33,877 nucleotides of DNA from Gammaproteobacteria bacterium (GCA_011390365.1 JAABSM010000042.1:1-33877); one strand, 5' to 3'; positions 11,383-22,952 are shown, numbered from the stretch's first letter. Notes: generated by a model from the letters alone, not told the origin. Numbers and translations are program-made.

Positions 11383-11850
11383 TCAGGCGGCCTTCTCCAC
11401 GCTCGACTCGATGGCCGGTTTCTCGGCCGGGGCGTTGATGGCAATCTTGCGCGGTTTCACCGCCTCGGGCACCTCGCGTACCAGATCGACATGCAACAGG
11501 CCGTTCTCCAGGCGCGCGCCGCTGACCCGGACATAGTCCGCCAGCTGGAAGCGGCGCTCGAAGTTGCGAAGGGCGATACCGCGATGCAGGAATTTGCGCT
11601 CCCCATCCGTCTTGTCATCACCCTTGCTGCCGCTGACGATCAGGGTGTCCTCGTGGGAGTGAATCTCAAGCTCGTCTTCGGTGAAGCCGGCGACGGCCAG
11701 CGAGATGCAGTACTCATGCTCGCCGATACGCTCGATGTTGTAGGGCGGATAACCGCCGGACTCGTTGCGCCCCGCCTGCTCCAGCATGGAAGCCAGGCGA
11801 TCGAAACCGACCGCGGAACGGAAAAGAGGGGAAAAGTCGAGAGTCGTCAT
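11383..11850 (-). CDS. Small heat-shock protein (Hsp20/IbpA family)
   Basis: This is a 155-residue alpha-crystallin-type holdase that binds unfolding proteins during heat stress. The N-terminal segment MTTLDFSPLFRSAVGFDRL is typical of IbpA-like proteins. The alpha-crystallin domain spans about residues 36-126, including VAGF, the R-G-IA.R.F.R.F motif, and LENGLL.VDL. The C-terminal IxI anchor is Ile136-Ala-Ile138 in KPRKIAINAP. The ATG at 11850 follows GGAGG by eight bases. The gene stands alone, with a sigma-32-type promoter at 11944-11971, an RNA-thermometer-like leader at 11851-11936, and a terminator at 11278-11299. Confidence 0.95.
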   Translation of the reverse strand: MTTLDFSPLFRSAVGFDRLASMLEQAGRNESGGYPPYNIERIGEHEYCISLAVAGFTEDELEIHSHEDTLIVSGSKGDDKTDGERKFLHRGIALRNFERRFQLADYVRVSGARLENGLLHVDLVREVPEAVKPRKIAINAPAEKPAIESSVEKAA

Positions 11851-11936
11851 AACAATATCCTCCGATATGAAGCAATATTCAAACAGGCGTTCCAAAAGGG
11901 AACCGCCGCTTGCGTGGCCCCGCCATCGGCGACCAC
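11851..11936 (-). promoter_or_regulatory. ROSE-like RNA thermometer in the hsp20 leader
   Basis: Read on the minus strand, the leader can fold into three hairpins. The last (11854-11879) pairs AAUAUU with GAUAUU and CUUC with GGAG of the ribosome site, leaving a single bulged G and a five-base AUAUC loop. The UUGCU opposite the ribosome site with a bulged G is the hallmark of ROSE elements, which melt on heating. The two upstream hairpins are GCGTGG...CCACGC and GGCGGTTCC...GGAACGCC. ROSE elements are well known ahead of ibpA-type genes in proteobacteria. Confidence 0.8.
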
Positions 11937-11943
11937 GCCTCCA

Positions 11944-11971
11944 AGATGGGGCGCGGGAGAGGCTTTTCAAG
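11944..11971 (-). promoter_or_regulatory. Heat-shock (sigma-32) promoter of hsp20
   Basis: On the minus strand CTTGAAA (11965-11971) is followed after 13 bases by CCCCATCT (11944-11951). Both boxes match the RpoH consensus CTTGAAA/CCCCATNT. Transcription would start near 11936, giving an 85-base leader. Confidence 0.88.
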
Positions 11972-11987
11972 GGGGGCGATTGCTCAG

Positions 11988-12014
11988 CCGGTCGGGTGTT
12001 GCGCACCCGACCGG
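11988..12014. repeat. Strong 11-bp hairpin upstream of the hsp20 promoter
   Basis: CCGGTCGGGTG and CACCCGACCGG are perfect arms around TTGCG. On the plus strand AGCTTTTGG follows. It could insulate hsp20 from upstream minus-strand transcripts (tRNA-Pro), or be a repeat. The rest of the stretch to 12201 shows no gene. Confidence 0.6.
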
Positions 12015-12201
12015 AGCTTTTGGAGATGCATTGGGTTATGGGAATGAGCCGCGTGGGCGGGCGGGCAAACGTATCGGTCGCGGGTGCGACCCGCCACCGG
12101 CGATGAGATCGGAGCGTTTGCGCATGCACTGGGTCAAGGGAATAACCCGCACGGATACGGCGGAGAGGAACGGGAGAGCGGGCGTAAGACCTTGCTTGAA
12201 T

Positions 12202-12278
12202 TGGTCGGGGTGAGAGGATTCGAACCTCCGGCCCCTGCCTCCCGAAGACAGTGCTCTACCAGGCTGAGCTACACCCCG
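12202..12278 (-). tRNA. tRNA-Pro (anticodon CGG)
   Basis: The minus strand gives a 77-nt cloverleaf: acceptor CGGGGTG pairing with CACCCCG, D-arm AGCTCAGCCTGGTAGAGC, anticodon loop TTCGGGA (CGG), T-loop GGTTCGAATCC, discriminator A and an encoded CCA. It lies 15 bp after the ispB stop codon and may share its transcript. Confidence 0.96.
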
Positions 12279-12293
12279 AAACTGGATCCCCCG

Positions 12294-13262
12294 TTAGATG
12301 TCGCGGCTGACGGAGAAGTCGGCGATCGCGGCGAGGGATTCGCGATAGGAGGAGGGGGGGATGGCGGTAAGCGCCTCTTTGGCCGCCAAGGCCTCGCTCC
12401 TAGCGAGCTGCGCAGTGTACTCGATTGCGTCGGTTTGCGCAACGATGGAGACGACATCGTCGATGTATCTTTCGCCGCCCTTCTCGATGGCCTCGCGCAG
12501 GCGGTTGCGCTGGGCGTGGTTGGCGACCTCCATGGCGCGAATGAGGGGCAGGGTGGGCTTGCCTTCGGCGAGGTCGTCGCCGATGTTTTTGCCGATGTTG
12601 GCGTCGCTGGCGCCGTAGTCGAGGGCGTCGTCGATGAGCTGGAAGGCGATGCCCAGGTGCAGGCCGTAGTCGCCCAGGGCGACCTCTTCGGCGGGGGCGG
12701 CATCGCACAGCACCGCGCCGAGCTGGGCGCCGGCCTTGAACAGGGTGGCGGTCTTGCGGTCGATCACCTCTCGGTAGCGGTCGATGCTGGTGTCCGGGTC
12801 GTTGCAGTTGAGCAGTTGCAGCACCTCGCCCTCGGCGATGCGGTTGGTGGCGTGGGCCATGATCTCCATGACGCGCATCTTCTGAACCGAGACCATCATC
12901 TCGAAGGCGCGGGAGTAGAGGAAGTCGCCGACCAGCACGCTGGCGGCGTTGCCCCATACCTCGTTGGCGGTGTCACGATTGCGGCGCTGGGAGGAGCCGT
13001 CGACCACATCGTCGTGGAGCAGGGTGGCGGTGTGGATGAACTCGATGACCGCGGCGAGGTCGACGTGGGCGCTGCCCTGGTAGCCGAGGGCGCGGGCGGC
13101 GAGAACCACGATCATGGGGCGCAGGCGCTTGCCGCCGCTGTTGATGATGTAGTGGCCGATCTGGTTGATCAGGGCGACGTCGGTCTCCAGACGATGCAGG
13201 ATCATGGCGTCGATCGCCTTGAGGTCATCGCCGATAAGTGTCCGAATTGCCGAGATATCCAT
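12294..13262 (-). CDS. ispB: Polyprenyl (octaprenyl) diphosphate synthase
   Basis: This trans-type prenyltransferase extends farnesyl diphosphate with isopentenyl units to make the side chain of ubiquinone. The 322-residue product has the first Asp-rich motif DDVVD at residues 84-88 and the second, DDALD, at 211-215, which bind the diphosphates through magnesium. The GGKRLRP segment (43-49) is also present. Length equals E. coli IspB (323). The ATG at 13262 fits the family start. Its product is used by the quinone pathway, of which ubiI lies at 15483. The gene is flanked on the same strand by tRNA-Ser upstream and tRNA-Pro downstream. The exact chain length cannot be read from sequence. Confidence 0.95.
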   Translation of the reverse strand: MDISAIRTLIGDDLKAIDAMILHRLETDVALINQIGHYIINSGGKRLRPMIVVLAARALGYQGSAHVDLAAVIEFIHTATLLHDDVVDGSSQRRNRDTANEVWGNAASVLVGDFLYSRAFEMMVSVQKMRVMEIMAHATNRIAEGEVLQLLNCNDPDTSIDRYREVIDRKTATLFKAGAQLGAVLCDAAPAEEVALGDYGLHLGIAFQLIDDALDYGASDANIGKNIGDDLAEGKPTLPLIRAMEVANHAQRNRLREAIEKGGERYIDDVVSIVAQTDAIEYTAQLARSEALAAKEALTAIPPSSYRESLAAIADFSVSRDI

Positions 13263-13408
13263 TGCGCCGGATCGCCTTCCCGCGGTTATTGTTGATGGGT
13301 TAGGTTCCGCCTTTCAGGGTGTTGGGGCGGCATCGCGACAGGGGGCTGAGGATGCGGCCTCGGCGGATCGTCGAGGTCGGCTCGACATGCGAAAGGCAAG
13401 ATAGAATA

Positions 13409-13499
13409 TGGCGGAGAGGGAGGGATTCGAACCCTCGATACGCTATTAACGTATACACACTTTCCAGGCGTGCTCCTTCAGCCACTCGGACACCTCTCC
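13409..13499 (-). tRNA. tRNA-Ser (anticodon GGA)
   Basis: The minus strand gives a 91-nt class II tRNA: acceptor GGAGAGG/CCTCTCC, D-arm CCGAGTGGCTGAAGG, anticodon loop CTGGAAA (GGA), a long variable arm (TACGTTAATAGCGTA), T-loop GGTTCGAATCC, discriminator G and an encoded CCA. Confidence 0.96.
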
Positions 13500-13629
13500 G
13501 GAAACCTGATCGGGCGCTTGTTGCCCGGTTTCATATGCGCGGTTGTCTCGACAAGAGCCACCCGCGACCTGGAAAGTGCGGAATGGTATAGGAGATGGGG
13601 GCGTTGTGCAAGCTTGTTTAAGCCTAGGG

Positions 13630-13827
13630 TTAGATCCGACATTCCGTACCGTACACCGACATGATGGTTTTCAGCTCGGTGAGAACCCGGGCTTTCTGCC
13701 TGGTGTTCAGGGTTTCCGCGCCCTCGGGGGTGCCGCCCTGTTCCATGGTGGCGATGTCCTTGCGGACTTCGCGGCAGCCCTTGTTGCAGATGTGCTCCAC
13801 GCAGGCGTCTACTAGATGGTCTCTCAT
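13630..13827 (-). CDS. Small Cys-containing protein of unknown function
   Basis: I do not recognise this 65-residue protein. It starts MRDHLVDACVEHICNKGCREV and ends MSVYGTECRI, with four cysteines (positions 9, 14, 18 and 63). The C-x4-C-x3-C cluster plus the distant fourth Cys could bind metal or form a redox centre, which is inference. The middle is polar and likely helical (TLNTRQKARVLTELKTIM). There is no signal peptide or membrane segment. The ATG at 13827 has no strong ribosome site. It lies alone between tRNA-Ser and the OmpA gene, all on the minus strand. Clean codon use and well-formed ends argue that it is real. Confidence 0.6.
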   Translation of the reverse strand: MRDHLVDACVEHICNKGCREVRKDIATMEQGGTPEGAETLNTRQKARVLTELKTIMSVYGTECRI

Positions 13828-13933
13828 GGTACTGCCGTTGACTGTTGGTTGGTGAGGTCACGAATGCAGCGGGGCGATCTGTTCGCTGAAGGGCGAATTG
13901 TGCCCCTTCCGGCTCGGCTTGTCGAGCGGGCGA

Positions 13934-13969
13934 GAAAAAGCCGGGGCCGCGACTGGCGCGACTCCGGCT
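13934..13969 (-). terminator. Rho-independent terminator of the OmpA-family gene
   Basis: On the minus strand AGCCGG pairs with CCGGCT around a GC-rich inner stem (GTCGCG repeats), followed by TTTTC. A second hairpin (13979-13999, ACGGCAGGC/GCCTGCCGT) lies between it and the stop codon, without a T-run. Confidence 0.65.
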
Positions 13970-14009
13970 GTTGGGGTGACGGCAGGCGGGGCCTGCCGTG
14001 GTTCGTGGT

Positions 14010-14825
14010 TTAGCGGGTGTGGACTTCGACCCGGCGGTTGCGCGCCCGGCCGTCGGCGGTACGGTTGTCCGCTACCGGCTCGTGCTCGCTCTTGCCGCTG
14101 ACCGACATCTTGCCGCGATCCAGGCCCTCTTTGGTCAGGTAGTCCGCCACTGATCTGGCGCGACGCTCGGAGAGCCCCTGGTTGTAGGCCTCGCTGCCGA
14201 TGCTGTCGGTGTGGCCGATGATGTCGATCGATTCATCGCCCGGACTGGCCTTGATGCGATCCGCCAGGTTGCGCAGATCGCCGGTCATGTCCGGCTTCAG
14301 GTTCGACTTGTCGAAGTCAAAGCCGTCGGCGACCAGGTCGAGCACCACGCTATCGACGATTTCGCAGCCATCCTTGTCGACGCGGGCGCCGGGACGGGTG
14401 TCGGGGCACTTGTCGCGGTGATTGGGGACACCGTCGCCGTCATCGTCAGATGGGCAGCCATCTTCGTCCACCGCCGCGCCGCGCGGGGTGCCGGGGCACT
14501 TGTCACGGTAATCGGGAACGCCGTCGCCGTCCGAGTCGATTGGGCAGCCGCGGGCGTCTACCGGGACGCCGGCGGGGGTGCCGGGGCACTGGTCCTGGTC
14601 ATCCGGGACACCGTCGCCGTCGGTGTCGACGATGTCACCGCACTCGGCGCGTGGACCGGAGAGCCCGCCCTTGATTTGCCAGCACTCCTGGTGGTCGTTG
14701 ACGACGATGGCTTGCTGCGGGTTGAGCAGATACTCGGAGTGGTCCGCGGCCTGTGCGGAACCCCAGACGAGACCGGTCGCGGCGACCGCCGTGACCAGCA
14801 GATGTTTCAAGAATTGTCGGTTCAT
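14010..14825 (-). CDS. OmpA-family outer-membrane protein with thrombospondin type-3 repeats
   Basis: The 271-residue protein has a signal peptide (residues 1-26, ending GSAQA). A short region with two cysteines follows (QECWQIKGG, AECGD). Three tandem calcium-binding type-3 repeats of the form D.DGDGVPD..D.CPGTP come next, at about residues 65-155. The C-terminal OmpA peptidoglycan-binding domain spans about 160-271, with GHTDSIGS, LSERRARSVADYL and the closing GRARNRRVEV. It has no OmpA beta-barrel, so it should be a periplasmic or surface-linked protein anchoring the outer membrane to the cell wall. The ATG at 14825 follows GGGGGG. A candidate promoter lies at 14968-14996 and a terminator at 13934-13969. 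Confidence 0.92.
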   Translation of the reverse strand: MNRQFLKHLLVTAVAATGLVWGSAQAADHSEYLLNPQQAIVVNDHQECWQIKGGLSGPRAECGDIVDTDGDGVPDDQDQCPGTPAGVPVDARGCPIDSDGDGVPDYRDKCPGTPRGAAVDEDGCPSDDDGDGVPNHRDKCPDTRPGARVDKDGCEIVDSVVLDLVADGFDFDKSNLKPDMTGDLRNLADRIKASPGDESIDIIGHTDSIGSEAYNQGLSERRARSVADYLTKEGLDRGKMSVSGKSEHEPVADNRTADGRARNRRVEVHTR

Positions 14826-14967
14826 ACCGCCCCCCTGATTGTGAATTGGTTGTGATTGTGTGTCGGGTGGTCATCCCGTCGCGAGGAGCAGTCGCGAGGC
14901 TCGGGACAACGAAATCCTTCGCTGTGGACAAACGGCGGGCGCTCGCCCGGAGTCGCTTTCACGTTCA

Positions 14968-14996
14968 ATGATAGCCAAAGTTTGACGAAATGGAAA
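14968..14996 (-). promoter_or_regulatory. Candidate sigma-70 promoter for the OmpA-family gene
   Basis: On the minus strand TTTCCA (14991-14996) and TATCAT (14968-14973) are 17 bases apart. The -10 box matches five of six consensus bases; the -35 box is weak. Confidence 0.35.
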
Positions 14997-15368
14997 TCTT
15001 TCATCATTAAAAAGTTAGATAAATTTGATGAGGTGCTCTCTAACTTGGCGGTCCGGCGTTCGCGAGGGGCTTTCCGGAAACGCAACGGCTTGTGGTCGAG
15101 TTGTCGCAAATGGCTGCTTGACCACAGCATGTGGGTTGTGGTGTCGCGATATGCACCATTAGTGGTGAGTCTCCTGTCGCATCTACCGTTCAAGCTGAGA
15201 ATTACCTCGCCGACGGCATGCGGCGGTGGGTTGACCGAGAGGTCCATGCTCCAGGAACGTGCCATCCGGCAAACGGGGGGCAGCTACTGGGCCGGCTTTT
15301 TTGTTACACTTTGCGCTTTGCGCGCGATTGCTGACAAACATCGTGCAGCGCTACTGTGAATCAGCGGG

Positions 15369-15401
15369 AGGACCGCCAGTCCTTCAAGGACTGGCGGTCC
15401 T
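15369..15401. repeat. 33-nt perfect palindrome, second copy of the CAGTCCTT family
   Basis: Two perfect 16-bp arms (15369-15384 and 15386-15401) share the core CAGTCCTT/AAGGACTG with the palindrome at 3025-3057. The outer arm is AGGACCGC here and AGGAGTAG there, both fully complementary to their partner arms. Confidence 0.75.
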
Positions 15402-15482
15402 GAGCTCGATTCATTTTCTGGGGTGTTGGAACCTCCTTCATGCCCGTTAGGCGGGAAGGATTGGCTACGAGGTCGCTGGAAG

Positions 15483-16745
15483 ATGCAGAATCGCTTCGAT
15501 GTCGTTATTGCTGGCGGTGGAATGGTGGGCGCGGCGCTGGCCTGCGCGCTGGGGGAGGCCGGGTTCCAGGTCGCCATGGTCGAGCGGGAGCCGCCTTCCG
15601 GGGGTTGGCCCGAGGACGAGGTGGACCTGCGGGTCTCGGCCCTCACCCGCGCCTCTCAGCGCATCCTTCAGCGCCTGGGCGCCTGGCCGCGCATGGAGGA
15701 GATGCGGGTCAGCCCGTACCGGGAGATGCGGGTGTGGGACGCCCGCGGCGGCAAGATCCACTTCGACGCCGCGGACATCGGCGAGCCGGATCTGGGCCAC
15801 ATCGTCGAGAACCGGGTGACGCAACTGGCGTTGTGGGAGTCTCTCGCCAAACTGGAGGCGGTGCGCGCCTTTACGCCGGAACGGGTGAAGGGCTTCAAGC
15901 ACCATCCCCAGGATGGCATGCGGGTCGAGCTGGCGAGCGGCGAGGTGCTCGGCGGACGCCTGCTGGTGGCCGCGGAAGGGGCGACCTCGCCGATTCGCGA
16001 GTCGGCGGGCATTACCTCCAGCGGTTGGGCCTATGATCAGCACGCCATCGTCGCCACCATCGAGGTGGAGAAACACCACGGCGAGGTGGCCCGTCAGCGA
16101 TTCATGCCCACCGGCCCGCTGGCGTTGTTGCCGATTAACGACGGCCGTTGCTCCATCGTCTGGTCCACCTCGCCGGACCAGGCCGAGAGGCTGATGGCCC
16201 TGGACGAGGCCCCTTTTTGCGAAGAGCTCACCCGCGCCAGCGCACGCATGCTGGGGCGGGTCACCGGCGCTGGCCCGCGCGCGGCCTTTCCGCTGCGACT
16301 GCGCAACGCGGATCGTTACGTATTGCCGGGGCTGGCATTGGTGGGCGACGCGGCCCATGGCATCCACCCGCTGGCGGGGCAGGGGGTCAATCTGGGCTTT
16401 CTCGACGCTGCGACCCTCTTCGACGTGCTGCGGGAGGCCCGGGAGCACCGTCGCGATCTCGGCTCGATGGCCACCCTGCGCCGTTACGAGCGGGCGCGAA
16501 AGACCGAAGACATGGCGATGCTGGGGGTGATGGACCTGTTCAAGCGCACCTTCAGCAACGACAACCTGGCGCTGGCCCTGATCCGTAACCTGGGGCTGGA
16601 GATCGCCGATCGCTCCGGGCCGCTCAAGCACCTCATGGCGCGCCGTGCGCTGGGGGTGATGGGCGGCATCATCGGGCGGCTGCCGTCGCTGGCCGAGGCC
16701 AACACCACCTGGTCTCCGCGGCCAGATGAGGAGAGTGAGCGATGA
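15483..16745 (+). CDS. ubiI: UbiI/VisC-type FAD-dependent ubiquinone hydroxylase
   Basis: This 420-residue flavoprotein monooxygenase of the UbiH/UbiI/Coq6 family hydroxylates the polyprenyl-phenol ring in ubiquinone synthesis. The N-terminal dinucleotide-binding motif is GGGMVGAALA (residues 10-20). The DLRVSALTRAS and LGHIVENRVTQLALW segments resemble E. coli UbiI more than UbiH. The FAD/ribityl motif GDAAHGIHPLAGQGVNLGF starts at residue 288. The ATG at 15483 gives the family start with GGAAG close by. The stop overlaps the next gene (ATGA), so the pair is an operon. UbiH or UbiF specificity cannot be fully excluded. Confidence 0.92.
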   Translation: MQNRFDVVIAGGGMVGAALACALGEAGFQVAMVEREPPSGGWPEDEVDLRVSALTRASQRILQRLGAWPRMEEMRVSPYREMRVWDARGGKIHFDAADIGEPDLGHIVENRVTQLALWESLAKLEAVRAFTPERVKGFKHHPQDGMRVELASGEVLGGRLLVAAEGATSPIRESAGITSSGWAYDQHAIVATIEVEKHHGEVARQRFMPTGPLALLPINDGRCSIVWSTSPDQAERLMALDEAPFCEELTRASARMLGRVTGAGPRAAFPLRLRNADRYVLPGLALVGDAAHGIHPLAGQGVNLGFLDAATLFDVLREAREHRRDLGSMATLRRYERARKTEDMAMLGVMDLFKRTFSNDNLALALIRNLGLEIADRSGPLKHLMARRALGVMGGIIGRLPSLAEANTTWSPRPDEESER

Positions 16746-17440
16746 TCGACGGCCAACGACGCCAGGCCTTTCGCACCCTCGCCGCGGACCTGGACCGCAT
16801 CGACCGGGAGGTCTACGCCGAATTCGCCAAGGACCCCCTCGACCCCATCATCGGCCTCGGCGATCCCGACTGCCGCATCGGCTTCTTCGGCCGCGACCCG
16901 GGCAAGGATGAGGTGCGTCACGGCATGCCCTTCATCGGCGCGGGCGGGCAGAAGGTGCGGCGTGAGCTGTTCGCCCGGCTGGAGGGGGGCGAGATGGCCG
17001 CGTTCGAGCAGTCGCTCAAGATCGGCGAGCATTTCTTCTGGGCCAATACCGTGCCCTACAAGCCGCTGGGCAACAAGGCCTGGTCGATGAAGGCGAAAAA
17101 GGCCTTTCAACCGCTGATGGCGGCGTTGCTGGTGGATGCCTGGCACGGCAGCGACATGATCACCCTGGGACGGGAGGCCTTCCTCTGGTTCGCCATCCTC
17201 CAGCCCCGGGAGACCAGGCAGGCGTTGGAGGCCTTTTGGGCGCAAGAAGACCGCTTCGAGACCTTCGTCGAGGCGGAGCTGCAACTGGCGGATGGCCGCC
17301 GCAAGACCTTTCGACTCCATCCGCTGCCCCACCCCTCGCCCCTCAACGCCACCTGGTATGGGCGCTTTCCGGGGTTGCTGGCCCGGCGGCTTGAACAACT
17401 GGGGGTTGCGCGGGATACGTTGACGGTGTCGAGCGGCTAG
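16742..17440 (+). CDS. Uracil-DNA glycosylase superfamily protein
   Basis: The 232-residue protein has the two signature regions of the uracil-DNA glycosylase superfamily. The first is GRDPGKDEVRHGMPFIGAGG (residues 50-69), which corresponds to the catalytic GxxPG...G.PF.G loop. The second is HPSP (197-200), the minor-groove-binding loop. The proteins act on damaged bases, removing uracil or relatives from DNA. I see no four-cysteine cluster typical of the iron-sulfur classes. Substrate range is unknown. It overlaps ubiI by four bases (ATGA), so it is translationally coupled to a quinone gene, with no obvious functional link. Confidence 0.85.
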   Translation: MIDGQRRQAFRTLAADLDRIDREVYAEFAKDPLDPIIGLGDPDCRIGFFGRDPGKDEVRHGMPFIGAGGQKVRRELFARLEGGEMAAFEQSLKIGEHFFWANTVPYKPLGNKAWSMKAKKAFQPLMAALLVDAWHGSDMITLGREAFLWFAILQPRETRQALEAFWAQEDRFETFVEAELQLADGRRKTFRLHPLPHPSPLNATWYGRFPGLLARRLEQLGVARDTLTVSSG

Positions 17441-17529
17441 CTTCGAGCTTTGCGCTTTGAGGTGCGACTGGTAACGTCGCTCCAGCGGCGTGACGAGTCT
17501 TGATCGAGGTTATTAACGAGGTCTGTCAC

Positions 17530-18216
17530 TCAAACATCGGTTGCGTCGCTGAATACCTCGATCTGGAGCTTTTCCGCCACCTTCATCGCCTTGGCGTCTA
17601 CCATCGGCGAGATGACGATCAAGCGGTCGGCGGTGCGTTGATGGCGCTTTTCGTAGAACCGCGCCTTGCGTTCGAAGATGTACATGCCGGCCTTGTCGAT
17701 GGAGGACTTGAGTTCGCAGATCAGCAACATGCCGTTCTTGATGATCACATCCAGTTCGACCTGGTCCGGGCGGCCGAAGACCTCTCCGGATTGGTCGTAG
17801 TCGTTGATATTCAGCACCTCGACACCGAAGGTCTTTTCCAGGATACCCTTGAGCGCGTTGCGGAATGCCGCTTCCGACTGCAATCCCCAGCGTGAACCCA
17901 GTGCGCCGATCTGACGGTCGTAGCGGTTGGCGTGGGCCATGATCTCCTCATGCAAGCGCAGCAGTTCCTTTTGGTTCTCTTCCCATTTCTTGTTCTGTTC
18001 CTCTCTCTGCTCCGCCCACTTTGCGTCTTGCCGCTCCCGGTCCCGCTGCAATTCGTCGAGTACGCGGTCGATACGTTGCTCGGTCGCGGTGCGTGGTGCG
18101 TATTCCCGCCGGGTCAAATCCATGATGAAATCCCGCAGGGCGGGATCCTGCTGTAGCAGGGAAGGTAGCTCGCGTTTGATTGCACTGATCAATTGTGCGC
18201 TTGTCTCGTGGTTCAT
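17530..18216 (-). CDS. DUF3782-type protein with PD-(D/E)XK nuclease-like fold
   Basis: The 228-residue protein has three regions. Residues 1-45 are a helical start. Residues 46-98 are a highly charged predicted coiled coil (repeated ERQDAKWAEQREEQNKKWEE-like heptads). From about residue 105 a nuclease-like domain follows, with Asp156 (ELDVIIKNG) and the Glu168-x-Lys170 pair (ICELK) in PD-(D/E)XK spacing. Families of this form are common, often multi-copy, in purple sulfur bacteria and filamentous cyanobacteria; their role is not established. The catalytic triad looks intact, so DNA cleavage is possible but unproven. The ATG at 18216 has a weak ribosome site. It is divergent from the RND operon and has no same-strand partner. 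Confidence 0.8.
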   Translation of the reverse strand: MNHETSAQLISAIKRELPSLLQQDPALRDFIMDLTRREYAPRTATEQRIDRVLDELQRDRERQDAKWAEQREEQNKKWEENQKELLRLHEEIMAHANRYDRQIGALGSRWGLQSEAAFRNALKGILEKTFGVEVLNINDYDQSGEVFGRPDQVELDVIIKNGMLLICELKSSIDKAGMYIFERKARFYEKRHQRTADRLIVISPMVDAKAMKVAEKLQIEVFSDATDV

Positions 18217-18392
18217 GGCGTTTTGGCTATCCTGGATGGATCGTCTAAAGACCTTGCATGGCGACCTGGGTGGGCGTTGAGCTCACGGATTGTATGATAA
18301 CCTTGATGGTAGTATATGCGGTAAAGTTTGTCGAGTCTCATGGGCCAGGTGAAGCCTTTGGCAGCGATAAGCTTCCCATTCGCTTAATCTCA

Positions 18393-18420
18393 TTGAATTT
18401 GGTGGCGAAGCCTGTATATT
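18393..18420 (+). promoter_or_regulatory. Candidate sigma-70 promoter of the RND efflux operon
   Basis: TTGAAT (18393-18398) and TATATT (18415-18420) are 16 bases apart in an AT-rich divergent gap. Transcription would start about 25 bases before the adaptor gene ATG. Confidence 0.5.
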
Positions 18421-18452
18421 AGTCTTCATTAATATATTGTCTGGGGTACGCC

Positions 18453-19501
18453 ATGCGTCACACAAAACCGCTTTTCCTTCTTGTTTTTATGCTCGGCGGG
18501 GTCGTCCAGGCGGCGGAGTCGCTGCCGACGGTGGCGGCGGAGTACCACACCCTGCCGCGGGTCATGCAGCTCGATGGCGTGGTCGAGGCGGTACACCAGG
18601 GAACGGTTTCGGCCCAGACCCAGGGCGAGGTGGTGGAGGTGCTGTTCGACGTCGACGACGAGGTGGAGGCGGGGGAGGTGATCGCGCGTCTCAAGGATAC
18701 CCGGCAGAAGGCGGCGCTGAACCAGGCGGAGGCGGCGCTGGCGGCGGCCAGGGCGCAACTGGAGGAGGCGCGTGACGAGCACCAGCGGGTCAAGGAGGTG
18801 TTCGCCAAGAAGGTGGTCGCCCAGGCGGACATGGACCGCGCCGAATCGGCCCTCAAGTCGGCCGAGGCCAACTTCGACTCCGCCCAGTCGGCGGTGGTGT
18901 CGGCCAGGGAGCAGTTGACGTACACGGTGATTCGCGCGCCATACACCGGTTTGGTGGTCGAGCGGCACATCGAGGCGGGGGAGACCGCCAGCCCGGGCAT
19001 GCCGGTCATGAGCGGCATCTCTCTCGATTCCCTGCGGGTGGCGGTGGATGTGCCCCAGCGCCTGATCGCCCATGTACGGGAGCATCGTCAGGCACGCATC
19101 GAGACCGACATCGGCGAGCGCCTCGACGCCGCCGGCCTGACCTTCTTCCCGTTCGCCGATCCCCGCGGCAATACCTTCCGGGTGCGCGTCGAGCTGCCCC
19201 CTGAGCACGGTGGACTGTTGCCAGGGATGTTCGTCAAGGTCGCCTTTACCATCGGCGACGAGGATCTGTTGCTGATCCCCCAGCGTGCGGTGGTCTACCG
19301 CAGCGAGGTGACCGCCGTCTATGTGATGAACGAGGAGGGGGATGTCCGCATGCGGCGGATACGCGCCGGCCACAAGCTGGATGATCAGATGATCGCGGTG
19401 CGCGCCGGTCTGCAAGAGGGCGAGCGGGTGGTGACCGACCCGATTCGCGCCGGCGCGGCGCTGAAACAGGGCCGGAAGGCCGATGCGTCCGGGGGTGAGT
19501 C

Positions 19502-19505
<4 letters not shown>
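18453..19505 (+). CDS. RND efflux periplasmic adaptor (membrane fusion protein)
   Basis: The 350-residue adaptor links an inner-membrane RND pump to an outer-membrane channel. A signal peptide covers residues 1-20 (ending GGVVQA). A lipoyl half follows (VSAQTQGEVVEVLFDVDDEV), then a long alpha-helical hairpin rich in Ala, Glu and Gln (about 85-155). The second lipoyl half contains RAPYTGLVVERHIEAGE. Then come the beta-barrel (about 190-270) and the membrane-proximal domain. No lipobox Cys is present after the signal peptide. The last codons overlap the pump gene (ATGA), so the two are co-translated. No outer-membrane channel gene is adjacent. Confidence 0.94.
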
Positions 19506-22926
<3,421 letters not shown>

Positions 22927-22929
<3 letters not shown>

Positions 22930-22952
22930 GACACCGCTCACGCGGTGTCACC
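22927..22952. terminator. Hairpin at the end of the heptamer array
   Basis: GGTGACACCGC and GCGGTGTCACC are perfect 11-bp arms around TCAC. There is no T-run, so intrinsic termination is uncertain. It is the only strong hairpin after the RND operon. Confidence 0.45.

Larger units (their letters stand above)
14826..15482. other. Gene-free region between the divergent OmpA and ubiI genes
   Basis: No convincing gene is seen in this 657-bp stretch. It holds a candidate OmpA promoter (14968-14996), an AT-rich block near 14995-15050 with 8-bp arms AAGTTAGA/TCTAACTT, and the palindrome at 15369-15401. Open frames of up to 147 codons here lack ribosome sites and recognisable features. I considered a regulatory RNA but found no known riboswitch pattern. 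Confidence 0.5.

Noticed and set aside
15120-15240. Possible riboswitch or structured RNA
   Set aside because: I compared it by eye with glycine, cobalamin and cyclic di-GMP riboswitch consensus patterns and found no match beyond short chance stems.
14822-15265. Minus-strand frame of 147 codons overlapping the OmpA promoter region
   Set aside because: It lacks a ribosome site, overlaps the OmpA start, and the product shows no domain or regular codon pattern.
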